Below are positions 1 through 8,784 of a stretch of 64,000 nucleotides of DNA, one piece after another. Numbering within the stretch: position 1 is the first letter of the stretch; every line of letters begins with the position of its first letter. The translations under genes were made by a program, and so were the position numbers. The stretch spans positions 434,001 through 498,000 of the forward strand of contig NZ_FNVU01000002.1 of NCBI RefSeq assembly GCF_900107965.1, written 5' to 3'. Source of the stretch: Actinacidiphila yanglinensis (GTDB taxonomy: Bacteria > Actinomycetota > Actinomycetes > Streptomycetales > Streptomycetaceae). Under the pieces are notes generated by a model. That model saw only the letters and a program-made list of their open reading frames with translations. It searched no databases and was not told the DNA's origin.

Positions 1-468
1 CCCGAGGAGAACGGCGACGGTGGCTTCGAACTCCAGGCGGCCCTGCGCAGCGGCGTCCCCGTCGTGCTGTGGCTGGGCCGGGACGAACTGCCGCCCGGGG
101 ACGCCGGCGCGCGCGCCCCGGAGACCGCCGGACCGGCCGCGGACCCCGGTGCGGACCACGCCACGGAGAGCGGGTCCGGCCCCGGTGGCGCACATTCCCC
201 TGTCGAGGCGGAGGAGCACTTCGAGCGGCTGCTTCGCGACCCTTTAAGGCTTCGTGAGGCCGTGAAAGAATTGAGACTCGAGGCCCAGTCGGACTTCTCG
301 CGGGAACCCCGGGATCCATCGGGAGCCGCGGTGCCGCCGGGCCGTACGCATCACCGCGTCGGACACCGGGTGGTCCTGCTCTGGGACGACCCGACCCGGC
401 CGGTCGAGACGCATGAGCCGCTGTCGGGTCCCGACCGGGGGGACCGGCGAAGGGTGGACGGCCAGTGA
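1..468 (+). CDS. VMAP-C domain protein, C-terminal part (5' end outside window)
   Basis: Only the last 155 codons are visible, open from the first base in frame 1. The segment GVPVVLWLGRDEL near the start of the visible part and VVLLWDDPTRPVE near the end match the C-terminal domain of vWA-MoxR-associated proteins (VMAP-C), thought to act as effector or signalling partners in multi-component vWA/MoxR conflict systems. The central 50 residues are Ala/Pro/Gly-rich and look like a linker. The TGA stop at 466-468 overlaps the GTG start of the MoxR gene, so the two are probably translationally coupled. Codon 244-246 is TTA, which is rare in this genome and normally read by the bldA tRNA. The N-terminal effector domain (often a trypsin-like or TIR-like domain) lies outside, so the activity cannot be stated. 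The FxsC family is an alternative name for such a partner. Confidence 0.75.
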   Translation, partial: PEENGDGGFELQAALRSGVPVVLWLGRDELPPGDAGARAPETAGPAADPGADHATESGSGPGGAHSPVEAEEHFERLLRDPLRLREAVKELRLEAQSDFSREPRDPSGAAVPPGRTHHRVGHRVVLLWDDPTRPVETHEPLSGPDRGDRRRVDGQ

Positions 469-1640
469 CCGACGTGCAGCGCGCAGACACGGGCACCGCC
501 GACTCGGGCCGGGCGCCCAGGCCCTGGTGGGTCTATCGGGGCACCGGGCTGCCCGCCCACGACGTCTCGCTCGACGAGGTGCTGCCGCCCGCGCCGCCCT
601 GGCGGACCTTCGACGGCGTCAGCGCGCACCCGGACCTGGCCGACCGGCCGCGCGAGGACCGTACCGAGCCGGCGCCGCCGGACGAGGACCCGGCCGAGGT
701 GCAGCGCAGGCTCGGCTCCTCGCTGAGCGCACTCGGCCGCAACACCGTCGAGGGCGACATGGTCAACGCGGCGCTGCTGCTGCGGCGTCCGCTGCTGGTC
801 ACCGGCCGCCCCGGCACGGGCAAGTCGACGCTGGCCTACCGGATCAGCCGCGAACTCGGCCTCGGCCGGGTGCTGCGCTGGCCGATCACCAGCCACTCCA
901 CGCTCCGCTCCGGGCTGTACGCGTACGACGCGGTCGGCCGGGTGCACGCCCTCGCCGAGCAGGACCGGGCGGAGGCGCGGGCAGCCGCCTCGGGGAATTC
1001 CGACGCCTCCGGCGCCTCCGACGGCGCGGCCGGTCCCGCGGACACCGCCACCGCCACGGACATCGGGAGCTTCCTCCAACTCGGGCCACTGGGAACCGCG
1101 CTGCTGCCCTACCGGCACCCGCGGGTGCTGCTCGTCGACGAGTTCGACAAGTCCGACATGGACTTCCCCAACGACCTGCTGGACGTGTTCGAGGCCGGCG
1201 AGTACGTGGTGCCCGAACTCGCCCGGCTGCGGCAGCGGTTGGTGGACGTGCAGACCGACGACCCCGGCGGCTCCGCATACGTGGCGGACGGCCGGGTGCG
1301 CTGCCGGGCGTTCCCGGTCGTGGTGATCACCAGCAACGGCGAGCGGGAGTTCCCGCCGGCGTTCCTGCGCCGCTGCCTGCACTTGCAGATGCCCGAGCCG
1401 GATCTCGACCGGCTCACCGACATCGTCACCGCGCACCTCGGCGCGGTGGCCGAGGAGCCGCGGCTGCGCGAGCTGATCCGCGGTTTCGCCGAGCGCAGTA
1501 CGCGTGAACGCGGCCTGGCCGCCGACCAGTTGCTCAACGCGCTGTACCTGGCCTCGTCCGGTGCGCACAGCGAGGGCGCCGAGTGGGAGGAGTTGCTGCA
1601 CGCGGTGTGGCGCCGCCTCGATGGCCCGGGATCGCCATGA
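465..1640 (+). CDS. MoxR-type AAA+ ATPase
   Basis: This is a 391-residue AAA+ ATPase of the MoxR class. The Walker A motif GRPGTGKST is at residues 114-122 and the Walker B motif VLLVDEFDKSD places the Asp-Glu pair at 225-226. A sensor-1-like VVITSNGEREFPPAFLRR follows, including an arginine finger-like end. The first 80 residues are Pro/Asp-rich and probably disordered. MoxR ATPases act as chaperones that remodel vWA-domain partners, and the next gene encodes such a vWA domain. The GTG start at 465 is chosen because it overlaps the upstream stop (GTGA), and the TGA stop at 1638-1640 overlaps the next ATG (ATGA). The three genes should therefore be made in a fixed ratio. I noticed no TTA codon here. 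Confidence 0.9.
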   Translation: MTDVQRADTGTADSGRAPRPWWVYRGTGLPAHDVSLDEVLPPAPPWRTFDGVSAHPDLADRPREDRTEPAPPDEDPAEVQRRLGSSLSALGRNTVEGDMVNAALLLRRPLLVTGRPGTGKSTLAYRISRELGLGRVLRWPITSHSTLRSGLYAYDAVGRVHALAEQDRAEARAAASGNSDASGASDGAAGPADTATATDIGSFLQLGPLGTALLPYRHPRVLLVDEFDKSDMDFPNDLLDVFEAGEYVVPELARLRQRLVDVQTDDPGGSAYVADGRVRCRAFPVVVITSNGEREFPPAFLRRCLHLQMPEPDLDRLTDIVTAHLGAVAEEPRLRELIRGFAERSTRERGLAADQLLNALYLASSGAHSEGAEWEELLHAVWRRLDGPGSP

Positions 1641-4600
1641 GACCCGGCAGTGACGCCGGGCCGCCGTTCCACGAGCCGCCCGGCGCCGAATGGTTCGAGA
1701 TCGCCGACGCGCTCTACCTGGCCGCGCACGGAGCCGGCGCGTCGCCCCAGCGGCACCCCGCACCGGGGCCGGGCCGCACGCCGTCCTCACCCGAGGTGCC
1801 GCAGCCGGCCGGCGGCCGGACGGCCGATCCCGGCGCGCCCGAACCCCGCGAGCCCGACCCGTCACAGGACGCGCCGGAGCCGGGGGCGCCGGCCGCCGGC
1901 GACCCGCCGGGCGGCGCCGAGGGGCGGGGCCCGGCCGGCGCGGCGCCGCGGCCCGCCGGCGACCCGGCCCGCGCACCCGAGCGGGAGGGCGGCGCCGGCC
2001 CGCCGCACCGGCCGGGCGAACCGCCGGGGCACGGCGGAGCCCGACCGCGGGCGGCGGACGGCACCGGCGGTGCCGCCGCGGCAGCGGGAGCCGGAGCCGC
2101 GGCACGCGCGGGCTCGGTGGCGCCGGAGGAGATGTCCGGCGCCGCCGCGCTTCCCGGCACCACCCTGCTGCGCGACCCGCGCGCCCTGGCCCGCGCGCTG
2201 CGCCCGTTCAAACGCCGCTACCCGTCGGGCACCACGTGGGAGCTGGACGAGGACGCCACCGCCGACGCGGCCGCGCAGGGCGGTCGCTGGCTGCCGCTCT
2301 TACGCCCGGCCCGCGAGCGCTGGATGGACGCCGTGCTGGTGGTGGACACCAGCGCGTCGATGACGATCTGGCGCCGCCCGGCCGCCGAGTTCGCCGCGCT
2401 GCTGCGGCGGACCGGGGCGTTCCGCGACGTGCGGGTGCGCCGGGTGGACGGCGACCGGTTCACCGACGCCGACGTGCGCGCCGACCGGGGCTGGCCGGGC
2501 GCCGCGGCCCGGCACGCCGCCGAGCGGCGCCGCGTGGTGATGGTGCTCACCGACGCGGTGGGCGCCGCATGGCAGGACGGCACCGCGCAGCGGGCGTTGC
2601 TGCGCTGGTCGGCGTCCTCCTCGGTGGTCGTGGTGCAGGTGCTGGCGCAGGCGATGTGGTATCGCACCGGGCTGCCGGCGCACCGCGCCGAGATCCGGGT
2701 GCCGGCGCCGGGCGCGCCCACCGCCGCGTGGCGGGTGGCGGGACGGAGCGGCCCCGCCGTGCCGGTCGTGGCGCTCGACGCGGACTGGCTGGCCCGGTGG
2801 TCCCGGCTCGCCGCCGGCCTCGAACCGGTCGCGCCCGGCGTGTGGTCGGCCTTCCCGGGTGATCCGGCCGCCGCGCCGCCCGAACCCGGGCCCGAACCCA
2901 CGCCCCGCGAACGGGTGATGCGGTTCCGCGCCGAGGCCACCCCGGCGGCCTGGAACCTCGCCGCCCGGCTGGCCGCGGTGCCACTCAACATCCCCACCAT
3001 GGAGTACGTCCTGCGGGCCGGCGCCACCAGCGCGGGCCCGGCGGAACTCTCCGAGGTCCTGCTCGGCGGGCTGCTGCGCCGGATCGGCGACGACCCGCTG
3101 GACGCGTCCGAGATCAGCCACGACTTCCACGACGGGGTACGCGAACTCCTGCTGGCCGCCGGCCGCCGCGACGAGAGCCGCTACCTGCTGATGGGCGCGC
3201 TGGAGCGGCAGAGCCGCCGGCTGGCACCGCTGCGCGAACTGCGTTCCGTGGTCGCCGCCGGCACGGTCGGCGGGCTGCGGCTGACCCCGCGCGTCCTGCC
3301 GTACGCGCAGGTCCAGGTCAAGGTGATGAACGCGATCAGCGGCCCCTATCTCGCGCCCGCCCGCGCGCTGGGCGCCCGGCTGGACCAGGCACGGGCCGCG
3401 GACACACCCCGAACGCCCGCGCCCATCGGCCGAACAGACCCGCAGAAAACTGCTATATCAGGACACGGCCGCCCGGCCGTCGAGGTGAGTGACATGGCTG
3501 ATCCGCATCCGACCCGCTCCGCCGAGCCCCTGACCGCCGACGCGGCGCCGGGCGCCGGATCGCCCGATGCCGCGGCAGAACACGTGAGAGGACCTTCGGT
3601 GCCATCAACCCCCGTCCGTGCCGGTTCGAGTCCGGATGCCACCGAGCGCCGGGTGCGCAACCGCCCGAAGGTGTGGAGCGTGCCCACCCGCAACGCCAAC
3701 TTCACCGGCCGCGGGGTCGAACTCGCCGACCTGCACGACTCGCTGTCCGCCGGGGGATCGGCCGCGGTGCTGCCCGAGGCGCTGCACGGTCTGGGCGGCG
3801 TCGGCAAGTCGCAGATCGCCATCGAGTACATCTACCGGCACGCCTCCGAGTACGACGTGGTGTGGTGGATCCCGGCCGAACGCCCGGAGCAGATCAAGCA
3901 GTCGCTCAGCCAGCTCGGCCCGCTGATCGGCATGGACTCGGCGAGCAAAAGCTCCGAACTGGTCGCCAACACCCTCGAGGCGCTGAGCAGCGGCACCCCC
4001 TACCACCGCTGGCTGCTGGTCTTCGACAACGCGGAGGACCCGGAGGTGGTCCGGGAATTCTTCCCGACCGGCGACACCGGCCGGATCATGATCACCTCGC
4101 GCAACGCCCACTGGTCCCGGCTGGCCAGGACCGTCGACGTGGATGTCTTCACCGTCGAGGAGAGCGTGGAACTGCTGCGCCGCCGCGGACCGGAACTCGA
4201 CACCGCGCAGGCGGCGCGGATCGCCGAGGCCCTCGGCAACCTGCCGCTGGCGATCGAGCAGGCCGCCGCCTGGCTGTCGGAGACCGGCATGCCCGTCGAC
4301 GAGTACCTCCAGGTCTTCGAGGAGGAGCGGGCCGACCTCATCCAGCGGCGCAGCGAACTGCTGCGCGCCGGGGTGCCGGTGGACTACCCCGAACCGGTCG
4401 CCGCCGCCTGGAACATGTCGTTGCGTCGGCTCGGCGAGACCAACCCCGGCGCGTTCCAACTCCTGCAGATCTGCTCGTTCTTCGCCCCCGAGCCAATTCC
4501 GCGCCGCTACTTCAGCGGGGTGCGCGGCGTGCAACTCCCGCGCGAACTCACCGAGGTGCTGCGCGACCCGATCAAACTCGGCCACGCCATCCGCGCGATC

Positions 4601-6160
4601 AGCCGCTACGCCCTGATCCGGGTCAACTACCGCGACAGCACCATCCAGATGCACCGGCTGGTGCGGGCCGTGCTGGTCGGCCAGATGTCCGCCACCGAGC
4701 GCTACGACATGCGGCACGGCGCGCACGTCCTGCTGGCCAACAGCGACCCGGGCGGCAGCGGTGCCGCGGGGGACTGGGCCGCGTACGCCGAACTGCTCGT
4801 GCACGCCCGCTTCTCCCGCGCCGTGGAGTGCGACGACCACTGGGTGCGCCAGCTCGTCAGCAACCTCGTCATCTACCTCGGTGGACGCGGCGACTACGCC
4901 ACCTGCCTGGACTACGGCAGGGAGGTGCTGGAGTGGTGGAACGAGCACCTGGGCGCGTCCGACCTCCAGACGCTCACCGTCGCCCGCACCGTGGCCCGGG
5001 TGATGCGGCTGGTGGGTGAGCACGAGGAGGCCGCCGCGATGAACCTGCGCAGCCTGGAGCTGGTGCGCGAGCACCACGGCCCGGACCACCCGGCCACCCT
5101 CTTCACGATGAGCGCGGTCGCCCAGGACGCCCGGATCAAGGGCGACTTCGCGGCGATGCTCGAACTCGAACGCGACCGCTGGCAGCGCGCCGTCCGCGAG
5201 TTCGACGAGGGCGGCCCCGACACCCTCGCCAGCGCCAACGACTACGCGCTGGCGCTGCGCCGCACCGGGGACTTCGCCGCCGCGCTGGCGATCGACTCCG
5301 AGGCGAAGGAACAGGCCGACCTCACGCTCGGCCAGGACTCGATGCTGACGCTGCTGCTCACCAGCAACCTGTCCATCGACATCCGCGAGACCGGCGAGTA
5401 CCTGCGGGCCCGCGACATGCAGGAGCAGACGATGCAGCGGGTGCTGCAGGTGGTCGGCGACGCCGAGGCGCCGCTGTCGCTGGTCGCCGCCCGCAACCTC
5501 GCCACCGCCCGCCGCAAGGCCGGTGACCACCAGGGCTCGGTGGAGGCGCTGGAGTCCACCGTCCACGCGTACCGGCAGCGGCTCAACCGGCACAACACCA
5601 ACCTGTCCTCCGCGGTCCTGGCGATGTCCATGGCGCTGCGGCAGAACGCCGACCTGATGGAGGCCAGGAAGGTCGGCGAGGAGGCCCACACCACCCTGCG
5701 CGACCTGCTCGGGGCGGGCCACCCGTACACCCTCGCCGCGTCGACCGACCTCGCGGTGACCCTGCGGCTGCTCGGGGACGTCGAGACCGCCCGCCGGATG
5801 AACGAGGAGGCGGCCACCCGGCTGACCGAGCGGCTGGGGGCCGGACACCCCACCGCGATGGCTGCCGCGGCCAACCTCGCCAGCGACCGCTACACGCTGG
5901 CCGACTACGCGGAGGCGGAGGAACTCGACTCCCAGGTGGTGGAGTTGTGCCGTGGGCGGCTGGGCCCCGACCACCCCACCACGCTCGCGCTGTCCCTCAA
6001 CCTCTCGCTGGACCTCCGTGCCCTCGGCCGGGCCCAGGAGGCCGCCGACCTGCACACCGCCACCGTGGAGCGGTTCCGTGCGACGCTCGGCGCCGCGCAC
6101 CCGGCCACCGTGGGTGCGGCGCGCGGCATGCGGGCGGACTGCGACGCGGACATCGAGTAG
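1637..6160 (+). CDS. FxSxx-COOH-system-type protein: SAV_2336/vWA + NB-ARC + TPR
   Basis: This is a 1507-residue multidomain protein. Residues 20-165 are low-complexity Pro/Gly/Ala. Residues 170-600 form a SAV_2336-type region with a vWA-like fold and a MIDAS motif DTSAS at 237-241, which should bind a metal and engage the neighbouring MoxR ATPase. A polar linker (about 600-690) leads to an NB-ARC/STAND NTPase with P-loop GLGGVGKS at 718-725 and Walker B-like LLVFDNAED around Asp797. The last 450 residues are tetratricopeptide repeats of the kinesin-light-chain type (recurrent LG..HP.T and LA..L). The architecture matches the TPR component of FxSxx-COOH RiPP systems. The ATG start at 1637 overlaps the upstream stop. 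Codon 2300-2302 (Leu222) is TTA. An in-frame ATG at 3494 (Met620) sits in the linker after an AT-rich patch and could give a shorter NB-ARC/TPR product. Confidence 0.9.
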   Translation: MRPGSDAGPPFHEPPGAEWFEIADALYLAAHGAGASPQRHPAPGPGRTPSSPEVPQPAGGRTADPGAPEPREPDPSQDAPEPGAPAAGDPPGGAEGRGPAGAAPRPAGDPARAPEREGGAGPPHRPGEPPGHGGARPRAADGTGGAAAAAGAGAAARAGSVAPEEMSGAAALPGTTLLRDPRALARALRPFKRRYPSGTTWELDEDATADAAAQGGRWLPLLRPARERWMDAVLVVDTSASMTIWRRPAAEFAALLRRTGAFRDVRVRRVDGDRFTDADVRADRGWPGAAARHAAERRRVVMVLTDAVGAAWQDGTAQRALLRWSASSSVVVVQVLAQAMWYRTGLPAHRAEIRVPAPGAPTAAWRVAGRSGPAVPVVALDADWLARWSRLAAGLEPVAPGVWSAFPGDPAAAPPEPGPEPTPRERVMRFRAEATPAAWNLAARLAAVPLNIPTMEYVLRAGATSAGPAELSEVLLGGLLRRIGDDPLDASEISHDFHDGVRELLLAAGRRDESRYLLMGALERQSRRLAPLRELRSVVAAGTVGGLRLTPRVLPYAQVQVKVMNAISGPYLAPARALGARLDQARAADTPRTPAPIGRTDPQKTAISGHGRPAVEVSDMADPHPTRSAEPLTADAAPGAGSPDAAAEHVRGPSVPSTPVRAGSSPDATERRVRNRPKVWSVPTRNANFTGRGVELADLHDSLSAGGSAAVLPEALHGLGGVGKSQIAIEYIYRHASEYDVVWWIPAERPEQIKQSLSQLGPLIGMDSASKSSELVANTLEALSSGTPYHRWLLVFDNAEDPEVVREFFPTGDTGRIMITSRNAHWSRLARTVDVDVFTVEESVELLRRRGPELDTAQAARIAEALGNLPLAIEQAAAWLSETGMPVDEYLQVFEEERADLIQRRSELLRAGVPVDYPEPVAAAWNMSLRRLGETNPGAFQLLQICSFFAPEPIPRRYFSGVRGVQLPRELTEVLRDPIKLGHAIRAISRYALIRVNYRDSTIQMHRLVRAVLVGQMSATERYDMRHGAHVLLANSDPGGSGAAGDWAAYAELLVHARFSRAVECDDHWVRQLVSNLVIYLGGRGDYATCLDYGREVLEWWNEHLGASDLQTLTVARTVARVMRLVGEHEEAAAMNLRSLELVREHHGPDHPATLFTMSAVAQDARIKGDFAAMLELERDRWQRAVREFDEGGPDTLASANDYALALRRTGDFAAALAIDSEAKEQADLTLGQDSMLTLLLTSNLSIDIRETGEYLRARDMQEQTMQRVLQVVGDAEAPLSLVAARNLATARRKAGDHQGSVEALESTVHAYRQRLNRHNTNLSSAVLAMSMALRQNADLMEARKVGEEAHTTLRDLLGAGHPYTLAASTDLAVTLRLLGDVETARRMNEEAATRLTERLGAGHPTAMAAAANLASDRYTLADYAEAEELDSQVVELCRGRLGPDHPTTLALSLNLSLDLRALGRAQEAADLHTATVERFRATLGAAHPATVGAARGMRADCDADIE

Positions 6161-6175
6161 CCGCCCGCGGGCGGC
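6160..6175. terminator. Short inverted repeat between convergent genes
   Basis: GCCGCCC and GGGCGGC form a 7-base perfect stem with a 2-base loop. It starts on the last base of the TPR gene stop codon and lies 8 bases from the stop of the convergent HExxH gene. The loop is short, so this is only a plausible bidirectional terminator. Confidence 0.35.
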
Positions 6176-6182
6176 GCCCGGC

Positions 6183-8495
6183 CTACGGCGGGTCCGGGGC
6201 CGGTACGGGGGCGGGGACCCGGTCGCCCAGGGCACCTTGGGCGCGGTCAGGGTTGCCCTCCTGGTGCGCGGTGAGCCCGGGGGCCAGCCACGCGGCCACC
6301 TCCTCGGGCGCCGGCGGCGCGCCGTTCCCGGCAAGGGCGCGGGCCGCGGCGTGCACCGCGGCCACCCACTCCGGGGCGGCGCGCAGGGCACGCCGGGCCG
6401 CTCCCGCGGGCACCGTCAGGCCCAGCCCCGCCCACGCGGTGACGTCCCGCGGGTCGCGGTCGATCCGGTCCAGGTAGCCGTCCCGGGCCGCGGCCGTCTC
6501 GCCCGCGGCCCACAGCCGGTCGGCGTGGCGAGTGCCCGCCGGCAGCGCGGGGCTGCTTCCGGCGAGTCGCGCCGGGGCGCTGAAGCGTACCCGGAGCAGC
6601 CCGGCGCGCGGCGACAACACCGGTCGTGCCGGGTGGAGTTCGGCCACCAGCGGCCCGTCCGCGAGCGGCTCGCCGGCCAGCAGCGCGCGGGCGCACCGTT
6701 CGGCCCGCTCACGCGGCGGGCGCAGGTGGCTGAGCCGGTAGAGCATGCGGTGGTCGGCGAGGGCGTCCTGCACCGCGGACTCCGTGGCGGCGGGCACCGG
6801 CGCGCGCAGCAGCGCCCGCAGGGTGTCCTCGACCCGCGCCGTGAACTGCTCGCCCGCCGGGGTCAGCGGTGCGTGCCGCAGCACCGTGGCCAGGCCCTCC
6901 CCGCTTTGGGCCCGGCGCAGCGCGAACTCGAACCGGGCCTCGGCCAGCGGGACTTCAGCGACGGCGGCCGGAGCCTCGGCCGTGACGGCGTGCCAGAACA
7001 GCGCCACCCCGAGGAAGGCGTACGTCCCCTGGAGGATGCCGCGCACCGGGCGCGGATCGGCCCGCCACGGCGAGTGGTGGATCTCGCGGGTGGCGCTGCC
7101 GCGCAGCAACGGCACCAGGTCGTCCAGCGCGCTGAGCTTCACGTGCTGCGATTCGTGCACCAGCGTCGCCGCCAACTGCGCCGCACCCGAAGGGGTGCTC
7201 ATCAGCACCCCGCCGAACGCGTCGGGCGCGCTGCCGCTGAACGCCCGCGCCGTCCCGCGATCCCACAGCGGCGCCAGCGACCGCAGGCAGCCGGCCAGCC
7301 CGGCCGCGTCGACCAGGTCCTGCCCGGCGACCAGTTCCCAGGCGTCGGCGAAGTGTTCCTGCCAGCCGCCGAGCCGGCCGGCCGGCAGCCGCGCGGGCGG
7401 CACCGGCGGGCGCAGGAAGTCGCGCCAGGGGTCGACGTCGTCCACGGTCATCGCGGCCGGGACCTCGCCCGCGGCGCCGTGGCCCGTGGCGTGCAGCCGG
7501 CGCAGTGCCCACCACCCTGGGCCGTCCGCGTCCGGGTCGACCGGTACCGGGTCGCCCCCGCGCCACCTCACCTGGGCGGGAGCACCGTCGAGAAGCCGGA
7601 GGACCTCGGCCGTCTGCCGGTCCGGCAACGGCACCGCGGCCGATCCGGACGTCCCTGCCCGCGGGACGTCCGGATCGGCCGTGCGCCGGCCGGGGCCGGC
7701 CGCGGCCTCCGCGTTCGCGTGGTCGGCCGCCTCCCGCGGTGACGGGACGCGGCCGGTCGCGGGCAGCAGCACGCCGCCGTCCAGTACGGGAACCGGGACG
7801 CGGAAGCGTATCCCCGCCCGGACCGCGGCGGAGGCGGCGAGGGCGAACAGGTAGCCGGCGGCCTCCCAGGGCAGTTCGGGCCGCCCGTTCGCGGCCGGGC
7901 CGTCCGGTCCCGGGCGGCGGTCGGGCCGCCACAGGGCGCGGGAGGCGGTGCCGATCCAGGTGCCCACGTAAGGGTGCATCACCACCTCCTCGACCGCTTG
8001 GGGCGCCACGCGTTCGGCGTCGAGCAGGAGTTGCCAGGCGACCCGCGCGCCGGGCAACGGGGCGAGCAGGTCCGGGCGGTCGAGCAGGCGTACCACCAAG
8101 GCGCGCAGCATGAGCAGGCGGCGGCTGCGCTGGCCCGCGCGCAGGGCGGCGACCGTCGCCGCGTCGCCGCTGCCGCGGGCGAGCTGCCGGAAGTGGTCGG
8201 TGCGGAGCCGGTGTTCGGGCAGCGGCTCCGGGCGGGTGTCCGCCTCACTCGTGCGCGACGGGCCGAACGGAGGTGCCACGTCGCCCGGTCCGGCCGGGCC
8301 GGTGGCGGGGGCGCCCGGATCGGTCGCTGCCACCTGCTGCGGCGGGTCCGTACGGGCGGCGGCGCCGGCGGGGTCTCTCGTGCCTGACCGGGCGGGCGGC
8401 GCGGCCGGGTGCGCCGAACCCGGGGGTCCGGCGGGAAGCCCGCTCACGGAGGGTAACTCGCCGCGCCCCGCGGTGGATCGCCCACCGCGCGTCAT
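6183..8495 (-). CDS. aKG/HExxH-type peptide beta-hydroxylase-like protein
   Basis: This 770-residue protein carries the signature HESQH (HExxH) at residues 447-451 in LVHESQHVKLSALDDL, followed by HHSPWRADPRPVRG and GTYAFLGVALFWH. That arrangement is typical of the HEXXH domain found next to, or fused to, radical SAM FxsB peptide maturases. Members of this group are believed to be iron/2-oxoglutarate-type enzymes that hydroxylate RiPP precursors rather than proteases. The N-terminal 100 residues are Pro/Gly/Ala-rich. No CxxxCxxC radical SAM motif is present, so this is a stand-alone HEXXH protein. The ATG at 8495 is chosen because it overlaps the precursor stop as ATGA. Codon 8456-8454 (Leu14) is TTA. 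The gene converges on the TPR gene with 22 bases between stops. Substrate and chemistry are inferred from family only. Confidence 0.8.
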   Translation of the reverse strand: MTRGGRSTAGRGELPSVSGLPAGPPGSAHPAAPPARSGTRDPAGAAARTDPPQQVAATDPGAPATGPAGPGDVAPPFGPSRTSEADTRPEPLPEHRLRTDHFRQLARGSGDAATVAALRAGQRSRRLLMLRALVVRLLDRPDLLAPLPGARVAWQLLLDAERVAPQAVEEVVMHPYVGTWIGTASRALWRPDRRPGPDGPAANGRPELPWEAAGYLFALAASAAVRAGIRFRVPVPVLDGGVLLPATGRVPSPREAADHANAEAAAGPGRRTADPDVPRAGTSGSAAVPLPDRQTAEVLRLLDGAPAQVRWRGGDPVPVDPDADGPGWWALRRLHATGHGAAGEVPAAMTVDDVDPWRDFLRPPVPPARLPAGRLGGWQEHFADAWELVAGQDLVDAAGLAGCLRSLAPLWDRGTARAFSGSAPDAFGGVLMSTPSGAAQLAATLVHESQHVKLSALDDLVPLLRGSATREIHHSPWRADPRPVRGILQGTYAFLGVALFWHAVTAEAPAAVAEVPLAEARFEFALRRAQSGEGLATVLRHAPLTPAGEQFTARVEDTLRALLRAPVPAATESAVQDALADHRMLYRLSHLRPPRERAERCARALLAGEPLADGPLVAELHPARPVLSPRAGLLRVRFSAPARLAGSSPALPAGTRHADRLWAAGETAAARDGYLDRIDRDPRDVTAWAGLGLTVPAGAARRALRAAPEWVAAVHAAARALAGNGAPPAPEEVAAWLAPGLTAHQEGNPDRAQGALGDRVPAPVPAPDPP

Positions 8496-8698
8496 CCGCG
8501 GGATCCGGTCTCCGGCTCCGCCATGCAGTTGGCGCCGACGTTCTCCGACGAGGCGCCCAGCGTCGGCCGCCGTTCGGTGTCGAGCAGCGTGTCGGTGGCA
8601 CGGTCGAGTACGGCCGCGTCCAGGGAGCCGAGGCCAGCCAGGGTGACACCGGTCAGGTCCACGAGTTCGCAGGCCACTTCGGGTGCCGTCAGATCCAT
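8492..8698 (-). CDS. FxsA-like RiPP precursor peptide, variant core
   Basis: This 68-residue peptide has an FxsA-like leader. The segment ELVDLTGVTLAGLGSLDAAV followed by LDRATDTLLD matches the D-x-L-x-L/LD-x-VL-x-x-A pattern seen upstream of FxSxx-COOH cores. The C-terminal part, SSENVGANCMAEPETGSRG, contains no FxSxx end and no aromatic residue, so a Phe-Ser cyclophane cannot form there. Asn, Asp/Glu and Cys are the obvious modifiable positions for a hydroxylase. A very strong ribosome site (GGAGGAGGGGGAG) stands just before the ATG at 8698, supporting this start over an in-frame ATG at 8740 that would add an Arg-rich leader. The stop overlaps the HExxH start (ATGA), so precursor and enzyme are co-translated. 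That it is a precursor is inferred from size, leader and coupling; it is not shown by similarity search. Confidence 0.7.
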   Translation of the reverse strand: MDLTAPEVACELVDLTGVTLAGLGSLDAAVLDRATDTLLDTERRPTLGASSENVGANCMAEPETGSRG

Positions 8699-8784
8699 GG
8701 CTCTCCCCCTCCTCCGTCGGCGCGCGTCGTCCTCTCTCATGGTGACGCACGGGGCAAGGGTTGCGGAAGACGGACGGCGGACCC

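Noticed and set aside
3605..6391. 928-codon open frame antisense to the TPR gene
   Set aside because: Its product is His/Gly/Val-rich with no domain, and it mirrors a gene with clear TPR and NB-ARC motifs on the other strand.
8698..8740. Longer precursor start at 8740
   Set aside because: It adds an Arg-rich leader and ignores the very strong ribosome site just before the ATG at 8698.
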